Positions 8,834 to 18,487 of a stretch of DNA of 36,187 bases are shown here, piece by piece. Source of the DNA: Rhodobacter sp. (GTDB taxonomy: Bacteria > Pseudomonadota > Alphaproteobacteria > Rhodobacterales > Rhodobacteraceae); contig JAPOUP010000247.1 in the NCBI GenBank assembly GCA_026708635.1, positions 1 through 36,187 on the forward strand, in the 5' to 3' direction. Position numbers and translations under genes: made by a program. A model generated the notes under the pieces. It worked only from the letters and a program-made list of their open reading frames with translations, was not told the DNA's origin and made no database searches. Position 1 is the stretch's first letter, and every line of letters begins with the position of its first letter.

Positions 8834-9580
8834 TCAATGCTGCAAAATCTGGCCAAGGAAATTGCGCGTGCGTTCGTTCTGCGGGTTTTCGAAGAACTGC
8901 ACAGGCTCGTTTTCTTCGATGATTTCACCTGCGTCCATAAAGATCACACGATCCGCAACAGCCTTTGCGAAGCCCATTTCGTGGGTCACGCAAACCATTG
9001 TCATCCCATCTTGGGCAAGGCTGACCATCGTATCGAGCACCTCTGACACCATTTCCGGATCCAGCGCGGATGTGGGTTCGTCAAACAGCATCACCTTGGG
9101 ATTCATGCAAAGGGAGCGCGCGATCGCGACCCTTTGCTGTTGGCCGCCTGACAACTGGCCGGGATATTTGTCAGCCTGTTCGGGAATGCGGACCCGCTCA
9201 AGGTATTTCATTGCCGTCTCACGCGCTTCCGCCTTGGCAATGCCACGCACCCACATCGGCGCAGCCATAAGATTTTGCAGCACCGACAGATGTGGGAAGA
9301 GGTTGAAGTGCTGGAAAACCATCCCGACTTCCATCCGCACCTTATCGATGTCTTTCATCTTTTCGTGCAGGTGAACGCCATCGACAATGATCTCGCCCTC
9401 CTGATGCGCCTCTAACCAGTTGAGGGTACGGATCATGGTGGACTTGCCGGAGCCGGACGGGCCGCAGATGACGATCTTGTCGCCCCTGTTCACAGTGAAG
9501 TTGATGTCACGTAGAGCGTGATAGTTTCCGTACCACTTATTGACGCCACGCATTTCGATGATCGGACTGTTTTCACTCAT
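8834..9580 (-). CDS. Polar amino acid ABC transporter ATPase
   Basis: This 248-residue ATPase of the GlnQ/HisP type energises amino acid import. It has Walker [11 protein letters not shown]-loop [13 protein letters not shown], signature LSGGQQQR, Walker [14 protein letters not shown] and the H-loop [11 protein letters not shown] chose the ATG at 9580 ([10 protein letters not shown]) because AAAGGAG lies at the right distance; the longer frame from 9613 would include this ribosome binding site. The genes read binding protein, permease, ATPase on the minus strand, but about 850 nt with a transposase relic separate this gene from the permease. Whether both still share one transcript is uncertain. 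Confidence 0.92.
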   Translation of the reverse strand: MSENSPIIEMRGVNKWYGNYHALRDINFTVNRGDKIVICGPSGSGKSTMIRTLNWLEAHQEGEIIVDGVHLHEKMKDIDKVRMEVGMVFQHFNLFPHLSVLQNLMAAPMWVRGIAKAEARETAMKYLERVRIPEQADKYPGQLSGGQQQRVAIARSLCMNPKVMLFDEPTSALDPEMVSEVLDTMVSLAQDGMTMVCVTHEMGFAKAVADRVIFMDAGEIIEENEPVQFFENPQNERTRNFLGQILQH

Positions 9581-9639
9581 TTCATCGCTCCTTTGATCGC
9601 TCGGGAACTTCATTTGGGGGTCAGACGGGAAGCCTCTAC

Positions 9640-10427
9640 CGTTTCAGGGGTTCGGCGGCCGGCTCCGGCGGTCTGAACCTGTCACTTACATGGCGACATC
9701 CCGGGCCGGGTCGATGTCCGGGATCTCGAAAGCGCGGCACCGCGCCCGGTCGGCGTCGTCGGAAGTGGAATCGCGTGGCCCGAACCGTCCGGCAACGCCT
9801 CCTCCGTGGCCCTGAACGTATACTTCGCGCCTGCGGGTAGCTGGAGGACATTCCGTAAAGGATGAACGTATCGCCCTTCAGGCGGCGGTTCGCCAGGCTC
9901 CGTTCGATCCGGGGCTGCCACGCCAGCGGCCAGTCCGGAGTCTCGTTGCCGGTCACCCCACCCCTCCGCCGGAAACCGAGCGCGTTTTCGGGAGGTTGGT
10001 GACGGTCCGCCCGCGGACGAGCCTGCCCTCGCGCGGCAGGATGGCGGGCGTCCCGTCCCCCGCGACTCCGCACCTCGCCGCCCTCGCACGCACGGTCGAC
10101 CGCCGCGCCTTCCTCGCCCAGCCCTTCCAGATATGTCACGTCGTCCGGATACCGGCGCGCGCCGGTCCCTTCTTTCCGTGTCATAGCCCGCGCTTCCGCC
10201 GTTGCCCGGCACGCCTTGCGCATAATGGGCCCAAAAACGCCGGAGTCAAAAAAAGTGGGGCTACACCCGCCACATGTCCGGTCCTTGCATGGCAGCCGTT
10301 CGGGGCGGGAATATACCAGGGAAAACGCATGTCAACAGAAGTCCAGAATAAGTCCCCGCCCGGAAAGGTTCAGCGATTTCAGGAGCCTGTGCGAAACGGA
10401 CGGGGAGTTGTCGGGATCGGGCTCCGT
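9640..10427 (-). mobile_element. Degenerate insertion between permease and ATPase genes (IS1634-like transposase relic)
   Basis: On the minus strand, around 9830-9960, one frame reads LAWQPRIERSLANRRLKGDT followed by FILYGMSSSY. This matches the pattern before and around the first catalytic Asp of IS1634-type transposases (DWLLxRQxxIExxLAxRHLxxGTLxLYDVSSSY), except that the Asp has become Gly. Sequence on either side is open in several frames but not recognisable, and downstream parts of a transposase are missing. It is therefore a heavily decayed relic. The remaining 10231-10427 holds no gene that I can support. No inverted repeats or target duplication were identified. Confidence 0.45.
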
Positions 10428-11402
10428 TCAATGGCTTTTGGTTCGGAAATGGCGCTCTATCCGGCCCTGCGCCAGCTCCAGGCACATCGACAGCGCCCAA
10501 TAGATAAGTGCGGCGGTAATCAACATTTCCATGTGCTGGAACGTTTTGTTGCCCAGGGTACGCGCCAGGAACATCAACTCCCACACGCCGATAACGGACA
10601 CAAGTGAGCTGTCTTTCAGCATCGCGATGAACTGATTCCCGGTCGGCGGAATGATCAATGGCAGAGACTGCGGCAGGATGATACGGCGCATGGTCAATCC
10701 GAATTTGAAGCCAAGCGAACGGGACGCTTCCCACTGCCCTTTCGGTATCGACTGAATGCCCGCGCGAAAAATCTCCGTCATATAGGCGCCATAACACAGG
10801 GTCAGCGCGAGAATGCCCGCAGGTACCGCGTTGATCACATAACCCAGCTGCGGCAGGCCCAGGTAAATCAAATAAACCTGCATCAGTAGCGGAAGTCCGC
10901 GGAAGAAGGATGTGTAAAAGCTGGCGATCGCGTAGGCAAAACCGTTGGAAGAGAGTTTGGCCACCGCCCCGACAATTGCCAGAACGGATGCCAGCGCGAT
11001 GGAGATCGCCGATACGTAAAGCGTGGTGAATACGCCTTGCGAGACCATGAACCAGACCTTCGACCGGATGAAATTGAAATCCAGGTCAAACCCATAGAAA
11101 AACGCGAGAAACAACACCAACAGCTGTAGCCAGACGATGATCACCTGAAATTGAAACTTCAGAAAACCGATCAAAACGATGTTCAGGACAAACAGGATCG
11201 CCACGACCAAGCCGGTCGCGAACCGCCCGTATAGCCCGCTCTCCGCGGGCTCCCCGATCACCGGGCGCATCAGCTCACCGAAAATCGTTCCCGTTAGATT
11301 GAATAGAGTAAAGAGAAGGGTCGCAACTACGACCATCAGGACGATAATTGTCCCGGATTTGTGAACCAGTGGACCACTGGTCACAGTGTCTGCGTATAGC
11401 AT
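10428..11402 (-). CDS. Polar amino acid ABC transporter permease
   Basis: This 324-residue inner-membrane permease of the HisM/GlnP type has a long N-terminal part with several hydrophobic segments (IIVLMVVVATLLFTLF, FATGLVVAILFVLNIVLIGF, IIVWLQLLVLFLAFFYGF). The transport domain begins at GVFTTLYVSAISIALASVLA. The cytoplasmic EAA-loop equivalent is EASRSLGFKFGLTMRRIILP. I prefer the ATG at 11402. The longer GTG start at 11432 falls inside a strong stem-loop (11426-11457) and has no ribosome binding site. Its upstream neighbour is the binding-protein gene; downstream it is cut off from the ATPase gene by a transposase relic. Confidence 0.88.
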   Translation of the reverse strand: MLYADTVTSGPLVHKSGTIIVLMVVVATLLFTLFNLTGTIFGELMRPVIGEPAESGLYGRFATGLVVAILFVLNIVLIGFLKFQFQVIIVWLQLLVLFLAFFYGFDLDFNFIRSKVWFMVSQGVFTTLYVSAISIALASVLAIVGAVAKLSSNGFAYAIASFYTSFFRGLPLLMQVYLIYLGLPQLGYVINAVPAGILALTLCYGAYMTEIFRAGIQSIPKGQWEASRSLGFKFGLTMRRIILPQSLPLIIPPTGNQFIAMLKDSSLVSVIGVWELMFLARTLGNKTFQHMEMLITAALIYWALSMCLELAQGRIERHFRTKSH

Positions 11403-11425
11403 GGATTGGTATCCCGAAAGCGATC

Positions 11426-11457
11426 GGTCCACGCCCCAATCATTTGGGGCGTGGACC
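11426..11457. promoter_or_regulatory. Strong intercistronic stem-loop between binding-protein and permease genes
   Basis: GGTCCACGCCCCAA (11426-11439) and TTGGGGCGTGGACC (11444-11457) form a perfect 14-bp stem with a TCAT loop. It lies 13 nt after the binding-protein stop codon. There is no U-run after it in the minus-strand transcript. Such hairpins usually stabilise or partly terminate the message, giving more binding protein than permease. Confidence 0.75.
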
Positions 11458-11470
11458 TATCAGAACAGAA

Positions 11471-12307
11471 TTACCTGGTGCTGGTGTAGTCGATGCCGTA
11501 CCACTTTTCGCTCAACGCGGTAAGTGTGCCGTCAGCCTGCATATCGGCAACGATACCGGCAATCTTGTCGTTGAATTCGGCGTCTCCTTTGTCGATGGCA
11601 ATCGCCAGCGGTTCGTAGAAGACAGGTTCACCGAGAATCTTGATCGGGTAGTTGTTTTCGATCGCGTTCAAAAGCGCGGGCAGTGAACCGACCATGCCAT
11701 CCAGGCGGACACCGTCCCCTAGACGCAGGTCGTCCATCACAGCGGTCGAATCCTTATATGAGCGCAGCTCGCCCGGATCGATTTGATATTCGAAGGACGG
11801 AACGCCTTCGGCGTCAATGGTCAGATCCTTCTGCAGATACAGTTCGAACACGCTGGCGGTCGTGGCACCCACGACCTTGCCGTTCAGATCGCCCAAAGAA
11901 ACCGCGCCGCTGTCTCTATGCACCGCGGCGGCGGCGGGAGTGTAGTAATAGACGACCGGGAAATCCAGAACGTTGGACCGCTCCTTGGTTGGCGTCATGG
12001 AACCGACCGATACGTCCCAACGGCCATTCCAGTTACCGGCGGTGATAATGTCCCATGCAGGCGTTACAAATTCGACGTCGGCACCCATACGCTTGGCAAG
12101 CTCGCGTGCCACATCGACGTCGAAACCGTCCATTTCATTGTTTTCATTGAGAAAACTTTGCGGTGCCCAGTTGGCGTCTGTTGCCACCTTGAGCATTTTG
12201 TTCCCCATAATGCGATCCAGTGCCTCACCGGAGAGGCTGGCTCCAGCGGATAGCGCAACAAGCGTCATCGCAGTGGCGGCGGCGAGGGCGCGGCGAGTGA
12301 ATGTCAT
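11471..12307 (-). CDS. Amino acid ABC transporter substrate-binding protein
   Basis: This 278-residue periplasmic binding protein of family 3 (SBP_bac_3) starts with a Sec signal peptide, MTFTRRALAAATAMTLVALS, cleaved shortly after. The mature part has ATDANWAPQSFLNENNEMDG, FDVDVARELAKRMGADVEF and SVGSMTPTKERSNVLDFPVV. The TKER arginine is at the position that binds the ligand carboxylate in amino acid-binding members, so the ligand is probably an amino acid or amino acid-like compound. The ATG at 12307 has GGGAGA in front; a longer in-frame start at 12406 would put the signal peptide inside the protein. It is first in the transporter operon and divergent from the hydroxylase-aldolase genes. 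Confidence 0.9.
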   Translation of the reverse strand: MTFTRRALAAATAMTLVALSAGASLSGEALDRIMGNKMLKVATDANWAPQSFLNENNEMDGFDVDVARELAKRMGADVEFVTPAWDIITAGNWNGRWDVSVGSMTPTKERSNVLDFPVVYYYTPAAAAVHRDSGAVSLGDLNGKVVGATTASVFELYLQKDLTIDAEGVPSFEYQIDPGELRSYKDSTAVMDDLRLGDGVRLDGMVGSLPALLNAIENNYPIKILGEPVFYEPLAIAIDKGDAEFNDKIAGIVADMQADGTLTALSEKWYGIDYTSTR

Positions 12308-12364
12308 GGATGTCTCCCTGTCCATTTTATTCGGGTACCATTGCGCATTTTTATCCGGATTGGG

Positions 12365-12401
12365 CCAGAAAAAAATTTCTGGTAGTTGAAAAATTTTCAA
12401 C
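12365..12401. promoter_or_regulatory. Two adjacent palindromes upstream of the amino acid importer
   Basis: CCAGAAA-AAAA-TTTCTGG occupies 12365-12382 and GTTGAAAA-A-TTTTCAAC occupies 12385-12401, only 2 nt apart. Both have perfect arms (7 and 8 bp). They lie about 60-95 nt before the binding-protein ATG. They may be operator sites for a regulator of the importer; the protein that binds them is unknown. Confidence 0.5.
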
Positions 12402-12627
12402 CTCATGGCTTTAAGCTCGGGATTTCCGGCTCTGGGTCCCAGAACCTCTCCTCACGCATTACATACGGAATAGACAGCAGCACACGATCTTAAGTTCTGA
12501 AATCATTGAATTAATAGAAAGAGCAAGATGTTAGGGGCCCCTTTGCGCACACGGAAAGCGCTGGAGGCCATCATGTCGTTCGGTCTCCAGTTCGGCCACT
12601 TGATGCTTTTTTGTCATGATTGCGTGA

Positions 12628-12644
12628 TTGAAACTGACTTTCAA
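12628..12644. promoter_or_regulatory. TTGAAA-N5-TTTCAA palindrome upstream of the hydroxylase gene
   Basis: TTGAAA (12628-12633), CTGAC, TTTCAA (12639-12644). The arms share TTGAAA/TTTCAA with the palindrome at 12385-12401 on the importer side. It lies about 60 nt before the hydroxylase start, a position suitable for a regulator of both divergent units. Confidence 0.4.
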
Positions 12645-12704
12645 AATTCGCCAACGCTCATATTGATTGACTAAACACAGACACGGACAGCCGGGAGACA
12701 CCTA

Positions 12705-13382
12705 ATGACCCATATCTCTCAAATCAAGGATGCCGATGTGGATATGATTCGGAACGCGATGTCCAGAATGCCTGATTATCAATCAGTTGCGGACTTCGTG
12801 TCCGGCCCGGGCATTGCCAAGCTGGATCTAAAATTCGACATCGAAAAGCTGCGGAAAGCACTCGCTGAGTGCCTGAAACGCGAGGCCTTCATGGGCGAGA
12901 TGCAGGATCAGGGCTTTGCCGCTTTGCCGCTGACCCAGCGCCCGGGTCAAACCGAATGGACTAAAAATGACCTCTCGGGCCGCTACTGGTTGCGCGCCGA
13001 TGAGCGCTATGTCGAAGAGCCACGCGAGGAACTGGTGCCTGAAATCGACTTCTCGGAATTCAACCCGAAGTTCAAAGGCACCTATTTTGAACATGTGCAT
13101 GAGGAACTGACCAAGCGCTTCCCGATTGGCCGCACTCGGATTCTGTCCAAGGGGCTGTACAACTGCAATTCCTGGCACCGTGACCCCGAGCCACGCCTGC
13201 ACATCCCGCTGATCTCGAACCCCGGTTCGCTCTTCATCGTGAACCACCACGTGACCCATCTGCCCGCGGACGGTTCGGTCTACTTCACCGATACCCGCGC
13301 CTATCACACCGCCCTGAACGGTGGCGAGAAGCACCGCGTGCACCTCGTTGCGGCCCTGGCCTACGACCAAATCACCGAATGA
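12705..13382 (+). CDS. Fe(II)/2-oxoglutarate dioxygenase, aspartyl/asparaginyl beta-hydroxylase type
   Basis: This 225-residue protein has a double-stranded beta-helix core of the aspartyl/asparaginyl hydroxylase class in its C-terminal half. NSWHRDPEPRLHIPLI (155-170) provides His158 and Asp160, YHTALN provides His201, and Arg211 in EKHRVHLV is the likely 2-oxoglutarate anchor. Vertebrate AspH has only the two histidines; here a full His-x-Asp...His triad is present, as in free amino acid hydroxylases such as cis-proline hydroxylases. The N-terminal 120 residues are not recognisable. GGGAGA precedes the ATG. The stop overlaps the aldolase start (ATGA). With the aldolase, this suggests beta-hydroxylation of a free amino acid that is then cleaved. 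The substrate is unknown. Confidence 0.75.
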   Translation: MTHISQIKDADVDMIRNAMSRMPDYQSVADFVSGPGIAKLDLKFDIEKLRKALAECLKREAFMGEMQDQGFAALPLTQRPGQTEWTKNDLSGRYWLRADERYVEEPREELVPEIDFSEFNPKFKGTYFEHVHEELTKRFPIGRTRILSKGLYNCNSWHRDPEPRLHIPLISNPGSLFIVNHHVTHLPADGSVYFTDTRAYHTALNGGEKHRVHLVAALAYDQITE

Positions 13383-14431
13383 GCCTTTATGGCCATGCCG
13401 CCGCGGATGCGGCCACGAACTGCATCTGCGATCTCCGCAGCGACACCCTGACCAAACCCGGCGCCGGCATGCGCGAGGCGATGATGAGCGCGCCGTTGGG
13501 GGATGATGTCTATGGCGAGGATCCGACGGTCGCCCGCCTGGAGCGGGAGCTGGCGACACGCCTGGGCAAGGGAGCGGCGATGTTTTTTCCCACCGGCACG
13601 CAGAGCAACCTGGCCGCGGTGATGGCGCATTGCGGACGCGGCGACGAGATGATCGTCGGTGACCGCTATCATCTCTATTGCGATGAGGCCGCTGGCGCAT
13701 CGGTTCTGACCGGTGTGTCGATGGTGCCCGTCGCGATGGCTACCGATGGCGGCCTTGACCCGGATGGAATTGCCGCCGCGATCAAGGTTGATGACCCCCA
13801 TTACGCCCGCAGCCGCCTGCTCAGCCTGGAAAACACTGTCGGTGGACGCGTGGTGTCACTTGATCGGATCGATGCCGGCGTTCAGGTCGCACGCGAGGCC
13901 GGTTTGTCCGTGCATCTAGACGGTGCCCGTTTCTTCAACGCGGTCACCGAGCTTGGTTGTGACGCGCGCCGACTGGCCGCGCCGATGGACACGATTTCCG
14001 TTTGTCTTTCCAAAGGCCTGGGAACGCCTGCCGGGTCGGTTCTGGTTGGCCCGCAAGAGATGATGGGACAACTCAGGCGCAACCGCAAAATCCTGGGCGG
14101 TGCAATGCGTCAATCCGGTGTCCTGGCAGCCGCGGGGCTGTATGCTCTGGAACATCATCTGCCGCAACTGGCAGAGGATCACGCCCATGCGGCCCGTCTG
14201 GCGGCAGCGCTTCGTGAAACGGGAATTGGCGCGGTTTCGTCGCATACCAACATGGTGTTTCTTACCCCTCAGGCCGGGGATCACGGCCGCCTGACCCAGC
14301 ACATGGCCGAAGCCGGGATCAAGATCGGCGGGCAATCACCGGCGATCCGCATGGTTTTGCATCGTGACGTCGATGACGACGCTCTTGAAGCCGCCATTCG
14401 CGCGTTTCAAAGCTTTGATCCCACTCATTGA
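13379..14431 (+). CDS. Threonine aldolase-family PLP enzyme (beta-hydroxy amino acid aldolase)
   Basis: This 350-residue fold-type I PLP enzyme of the L-threonine aldolase family cleaves beta-hydroxy-alpha-amino acids to glycine and an aldehyde. Visible motifs are LRSDTLTKPGAGMREAM and GDDVYGEDPTVARLE near the N-terminus, FFPTGTQSNLAAVMAH, SVHLDGARFFNA (Asp181, PLP ring) and CLSKGLGTPAGS with the Schiff-base Lys212. His98 lies in the YHLY segment near the family's active-site histidine. Its start overlaps the hydroxylase stop by 4 nt. This coupling suggests that the real substrate is the hydroxylase product rather than threonine. The glycine formed would join the product of sarcosine oxidation. 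Confidence 0.88.
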   Translation: MSLYGHAAADAATNCICDLRSDTLTKPGAGMREAMMSAPLGDDVYGEDPTVARLERELATRLGKGAAMFFPTGTQSNLAAVMAHCGRGDEMIVGDRYHLYCDEAAGASVLTGVSMVPVAMATDGGLDPDGIAAAIKVDDPHYARSRLLSLENTVGGRVVSLDRIDAGVQVAREAGLSVHLDGARFFNAVTELGCDARRLAAPMDTISVCLSKGLGTPAGSVLVGPQEMMGQLRRNRKILGGAMRQSGVLAAAGLYALEHHLPQLAEDHAHAARLAAALRETGIGAVSSHTNMVFLTPQAGDHGRLTQHMAEAGIKIGGQSPAIRMVLHRDVDDDALEAAIRAFQSFDPTH

Positions 14432-14518
14432 TCTGGGTCTGACACGCGGTTCTCATGATAGGCGCAAACAGGCATTTCGGAACCAAAATCACCTCAAACA
14501 CGATAAAAGAGACCTTCC

Positions 14519-15838
14519 ATGAGTGACGTTATCTCTTTCATTTCAAATACCCGATACGACGACCTGCCTGAATCGGTGATCCAGAACGCGGTAAACGCCT
14601 TGGTGGACACTCTGGGCGTCGGCATGAGCGCGGTGCAAACTGATATGTCCCGGATTATCTCAGCGCATGCGGCGCATATGTTTGGCGGAAACGCCGCGCA
14701 GATCTGGCCTGATGGCCGCAAAGCCAGCGCGGCCGGAGCAACGTTGGCCAACGGTATTACCATTGACAGTCTCGATGCCCATGATGGCCATAAATTGACC
14801 AAGGGCCATGTGGGCTGCGGAGTGATTCCGGCGGCAATTGCCATGGCGCAGGCCGAAGGCGTTACGGATGCGCGCGAGTTTCTGACCCTTGTGACCATTG
14901 GCTATGAGATCGGCACGCGCGCGGGCATCGCGCTGCACCGCAGTGCCTGCGATTATCACACGTCGGGAGCCTGGGTGGCGCTCGCCGCCGCCGCCATGGG
15001 CGCGCGCGTCCTTGGGCTGGGCGAGGCCCTGATACGCGAAGCCCTGGGCATTGCCGAATATCACGGGCCGCGCAGCCAGATGATGCGGGTGATCGATGCG
15101 CCGACTATGGTCAAGGACGGCTCCGGCTGGGGGGCGATGGCCGGCGTCTCCGCCGCTTATCTGGCCCGCGACGGGTTCACCGGCGCACCGGCCATTTCGC
15201 TAGAGGCTGAAGATCTGGCCGATATCTGGGACGATGTCGGCGCCTGCTGGTATATCCAGGATCAGTATTTCAAATTCTATCCCGTTTGCCGTTGGGCCCA
15301 GCCCGCCGCCGAGGCGGTAATGACCTTGCATCGTGATCACGAATTTAACCACAGCGATATCACCGCGATTCGCGTGGAAAGCTTCCACGAGGCCAAGCGG
15401 CTCAATGCTATCCCGAACAACACTGAACAGGCGCAATACTCGCTGCCTTTCTCGGTTGGGGCGGCGCTGGTCAAGGGTACAATCGGTGTGGACGAGGTGA
15501 TGGAGCCGGGCCTGACCAATTCTGACATTCTGCGGCTGACCCGGATGGTCGAGATCGAGGAAACCGATACGTTCAACGCGGCCTTCCCCGCGCGCCGTTT
15601 TGCGCAGGCCCATATCACGCTGGCCGACGGGCGCGTTCTGACATCAGGGGTGACCGAGGCACAGGGCGACCCGGAAAATCGGGTCAGCCATGATGTCATT
15701 CGTGACAAATTCCTGCGCCTTAGCGAACCTGTGATGGGGCGGGACAAGGCAAGGGCCCTGTTGGCAGGCATTGAAGCCTTGCCCGCGAACGGAGATCTTG
15801 GGGCGATGATTGCGCAACTCAGCCATAAAGAGATGTAG
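14519..15838 (+). CDS. MmgE/PrpD family protein
   Basis: This 439-residue protein belongs to the MmgE/PrpD family, which includes 2-methylcitrate dehydratase, cis-aconitate decarboxylase and an iminodisuccinate epimerase. Typical segments are VDTLGVGMSA near the N-terminus, SLDAHDGHKLTKGHVGCGVI (about 80-100), and YFKFYPVCRWAQPAAEAVM (about 254-272). The order and length fit the whole family, but the motifs do not reveal the substrate. It lies 87 nt after the aldolase gene on the same strand, with a weak purine-rich site (AAAGAGA) before the ATG. It probably acts on the same pathway, either on the imported substrate (for example an epimerisation) or on the aldehyde-derived acid. Its role is inference. 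Confidence 0.85.
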   Translation: MSDVISFISNTRYDDLPESVIQNAVNALVDTLGVGMSAVQTDMSRIISAHAAHMFGGNAAQIWPDGRKASAAGATLANGITIDSLDAHDGHKLTKGHVGCGVIPAAIAMAQAEGVTDAREFLTLVTIGYEIGTRAGIALHRSACDYHTSGAWVALAAAAMGARVLGLGEALIREALGIAEYHGPRSQMMRVIDAPTMVKDGSGWGAMAGVSAAYLARDGFTGAPAISLEAEDLADIWDDVGACWYIQDQYFKFYPVCRWAQPAAEAVMTLHRDHEFNHSDITAIRVESFHEAKRLNAIPNNTEQAQYSLPFSVGAALVKGTIGVDEVMEPGLTNSDILRLTRMVEIEETDTFNAAFPARRFAQAHITLADGRVLTSGVTEAQGDPENRVSHDVIRDKFLRLSEPVMGRDKARALLAGIEALPANGDLGAMIAQLSHKEM

Positions 15839-15922
15839 TCATGCATACCCGGTGAACCGGATTCGACCGCATTTCAGAGCCTGATTCGCCGCCGCGTAAG
15901 CTTCGGTACGCCTCCCCTATCC

Positions 15923-15941
15923 GACCGGTTCCGTACCGGTC
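15923..15941. terminator. Hairpin between convergent prpD-like and reductase genes
   Basis: GACCGGT (15923-15929), loop TCCGT, ACCGGTC (15935-15941). It is a 7-bp perfect stem in the 218-nt gap between two converging genes. No T-run follows on either strand, so it may be a factor-assisted terminator or have no function. The gap also has an open minus-strand frame that I cannot assign. Confidence 0.3.
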
Positions 15942-16056
15942 ATAGGCAATCACCCGGAAGCTGTCGGTGACGGACTCCGCTATCCTCGCCCGTTCCAGTG
16001 GCGTGGTTTCGTCGAAAAGCCGGAAATCTCCTCCCAAGGGCCGCTCCTTTATCTCT

Positions 16057-18383
<2,327 letters not shown>

Positions 18384-18411
18384 CTACGCTCCGCAAGCGG
18401 AATGTCATCGT

Positions 18412-18444
18412 ACCGCCGCCGGGAGAATGAGCCCTGGCGGCGGT
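18412..18444. promoter_or_regulatory. Stem-loop between the flavoprotein and oxygenase genes
   Basis: ACCGCCGCC (18412-18420) pairs with GGCGGCGGT (18436-18444), and GGG/CCC at 18421-18423/18432-18434 extends the stem. It lies in the only long gap of the four-gene minus-strand operon. In the minus-strand transcript no U-run follows, so mRNA stabilisation or partial attenuation is more likely than full termination. Confidence 0.55.
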
Positions 18445-18487
18445 TTCGTTTCCGCTGATAATCCATGGCTTCACATCTTCCGGTCCA

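Larger units (their letters stand above)
12308..12704. promoter_or_regulatory. Divergent promoter region between importer and hydroxylase genes
   Basis: This 397-nt gap separates the binding-protein gene (-) from the hydroxylase gene (+). It is noticeably A+T-richer than its surroundings, as expected for promoters, and carries the palindromes listed separately. I see no convincing pair of -35 and -10 boxes and no small gene. Confidence 0.65.

Noticed and set aside
15839-16056. Minus-strand frame after the reductase gene (contains SFRVIAYDRYGTGRIGEAY)
   Set aside because: It continues past the reductase in another frame without a start signal or known family; it may be a relic but is too short to support.
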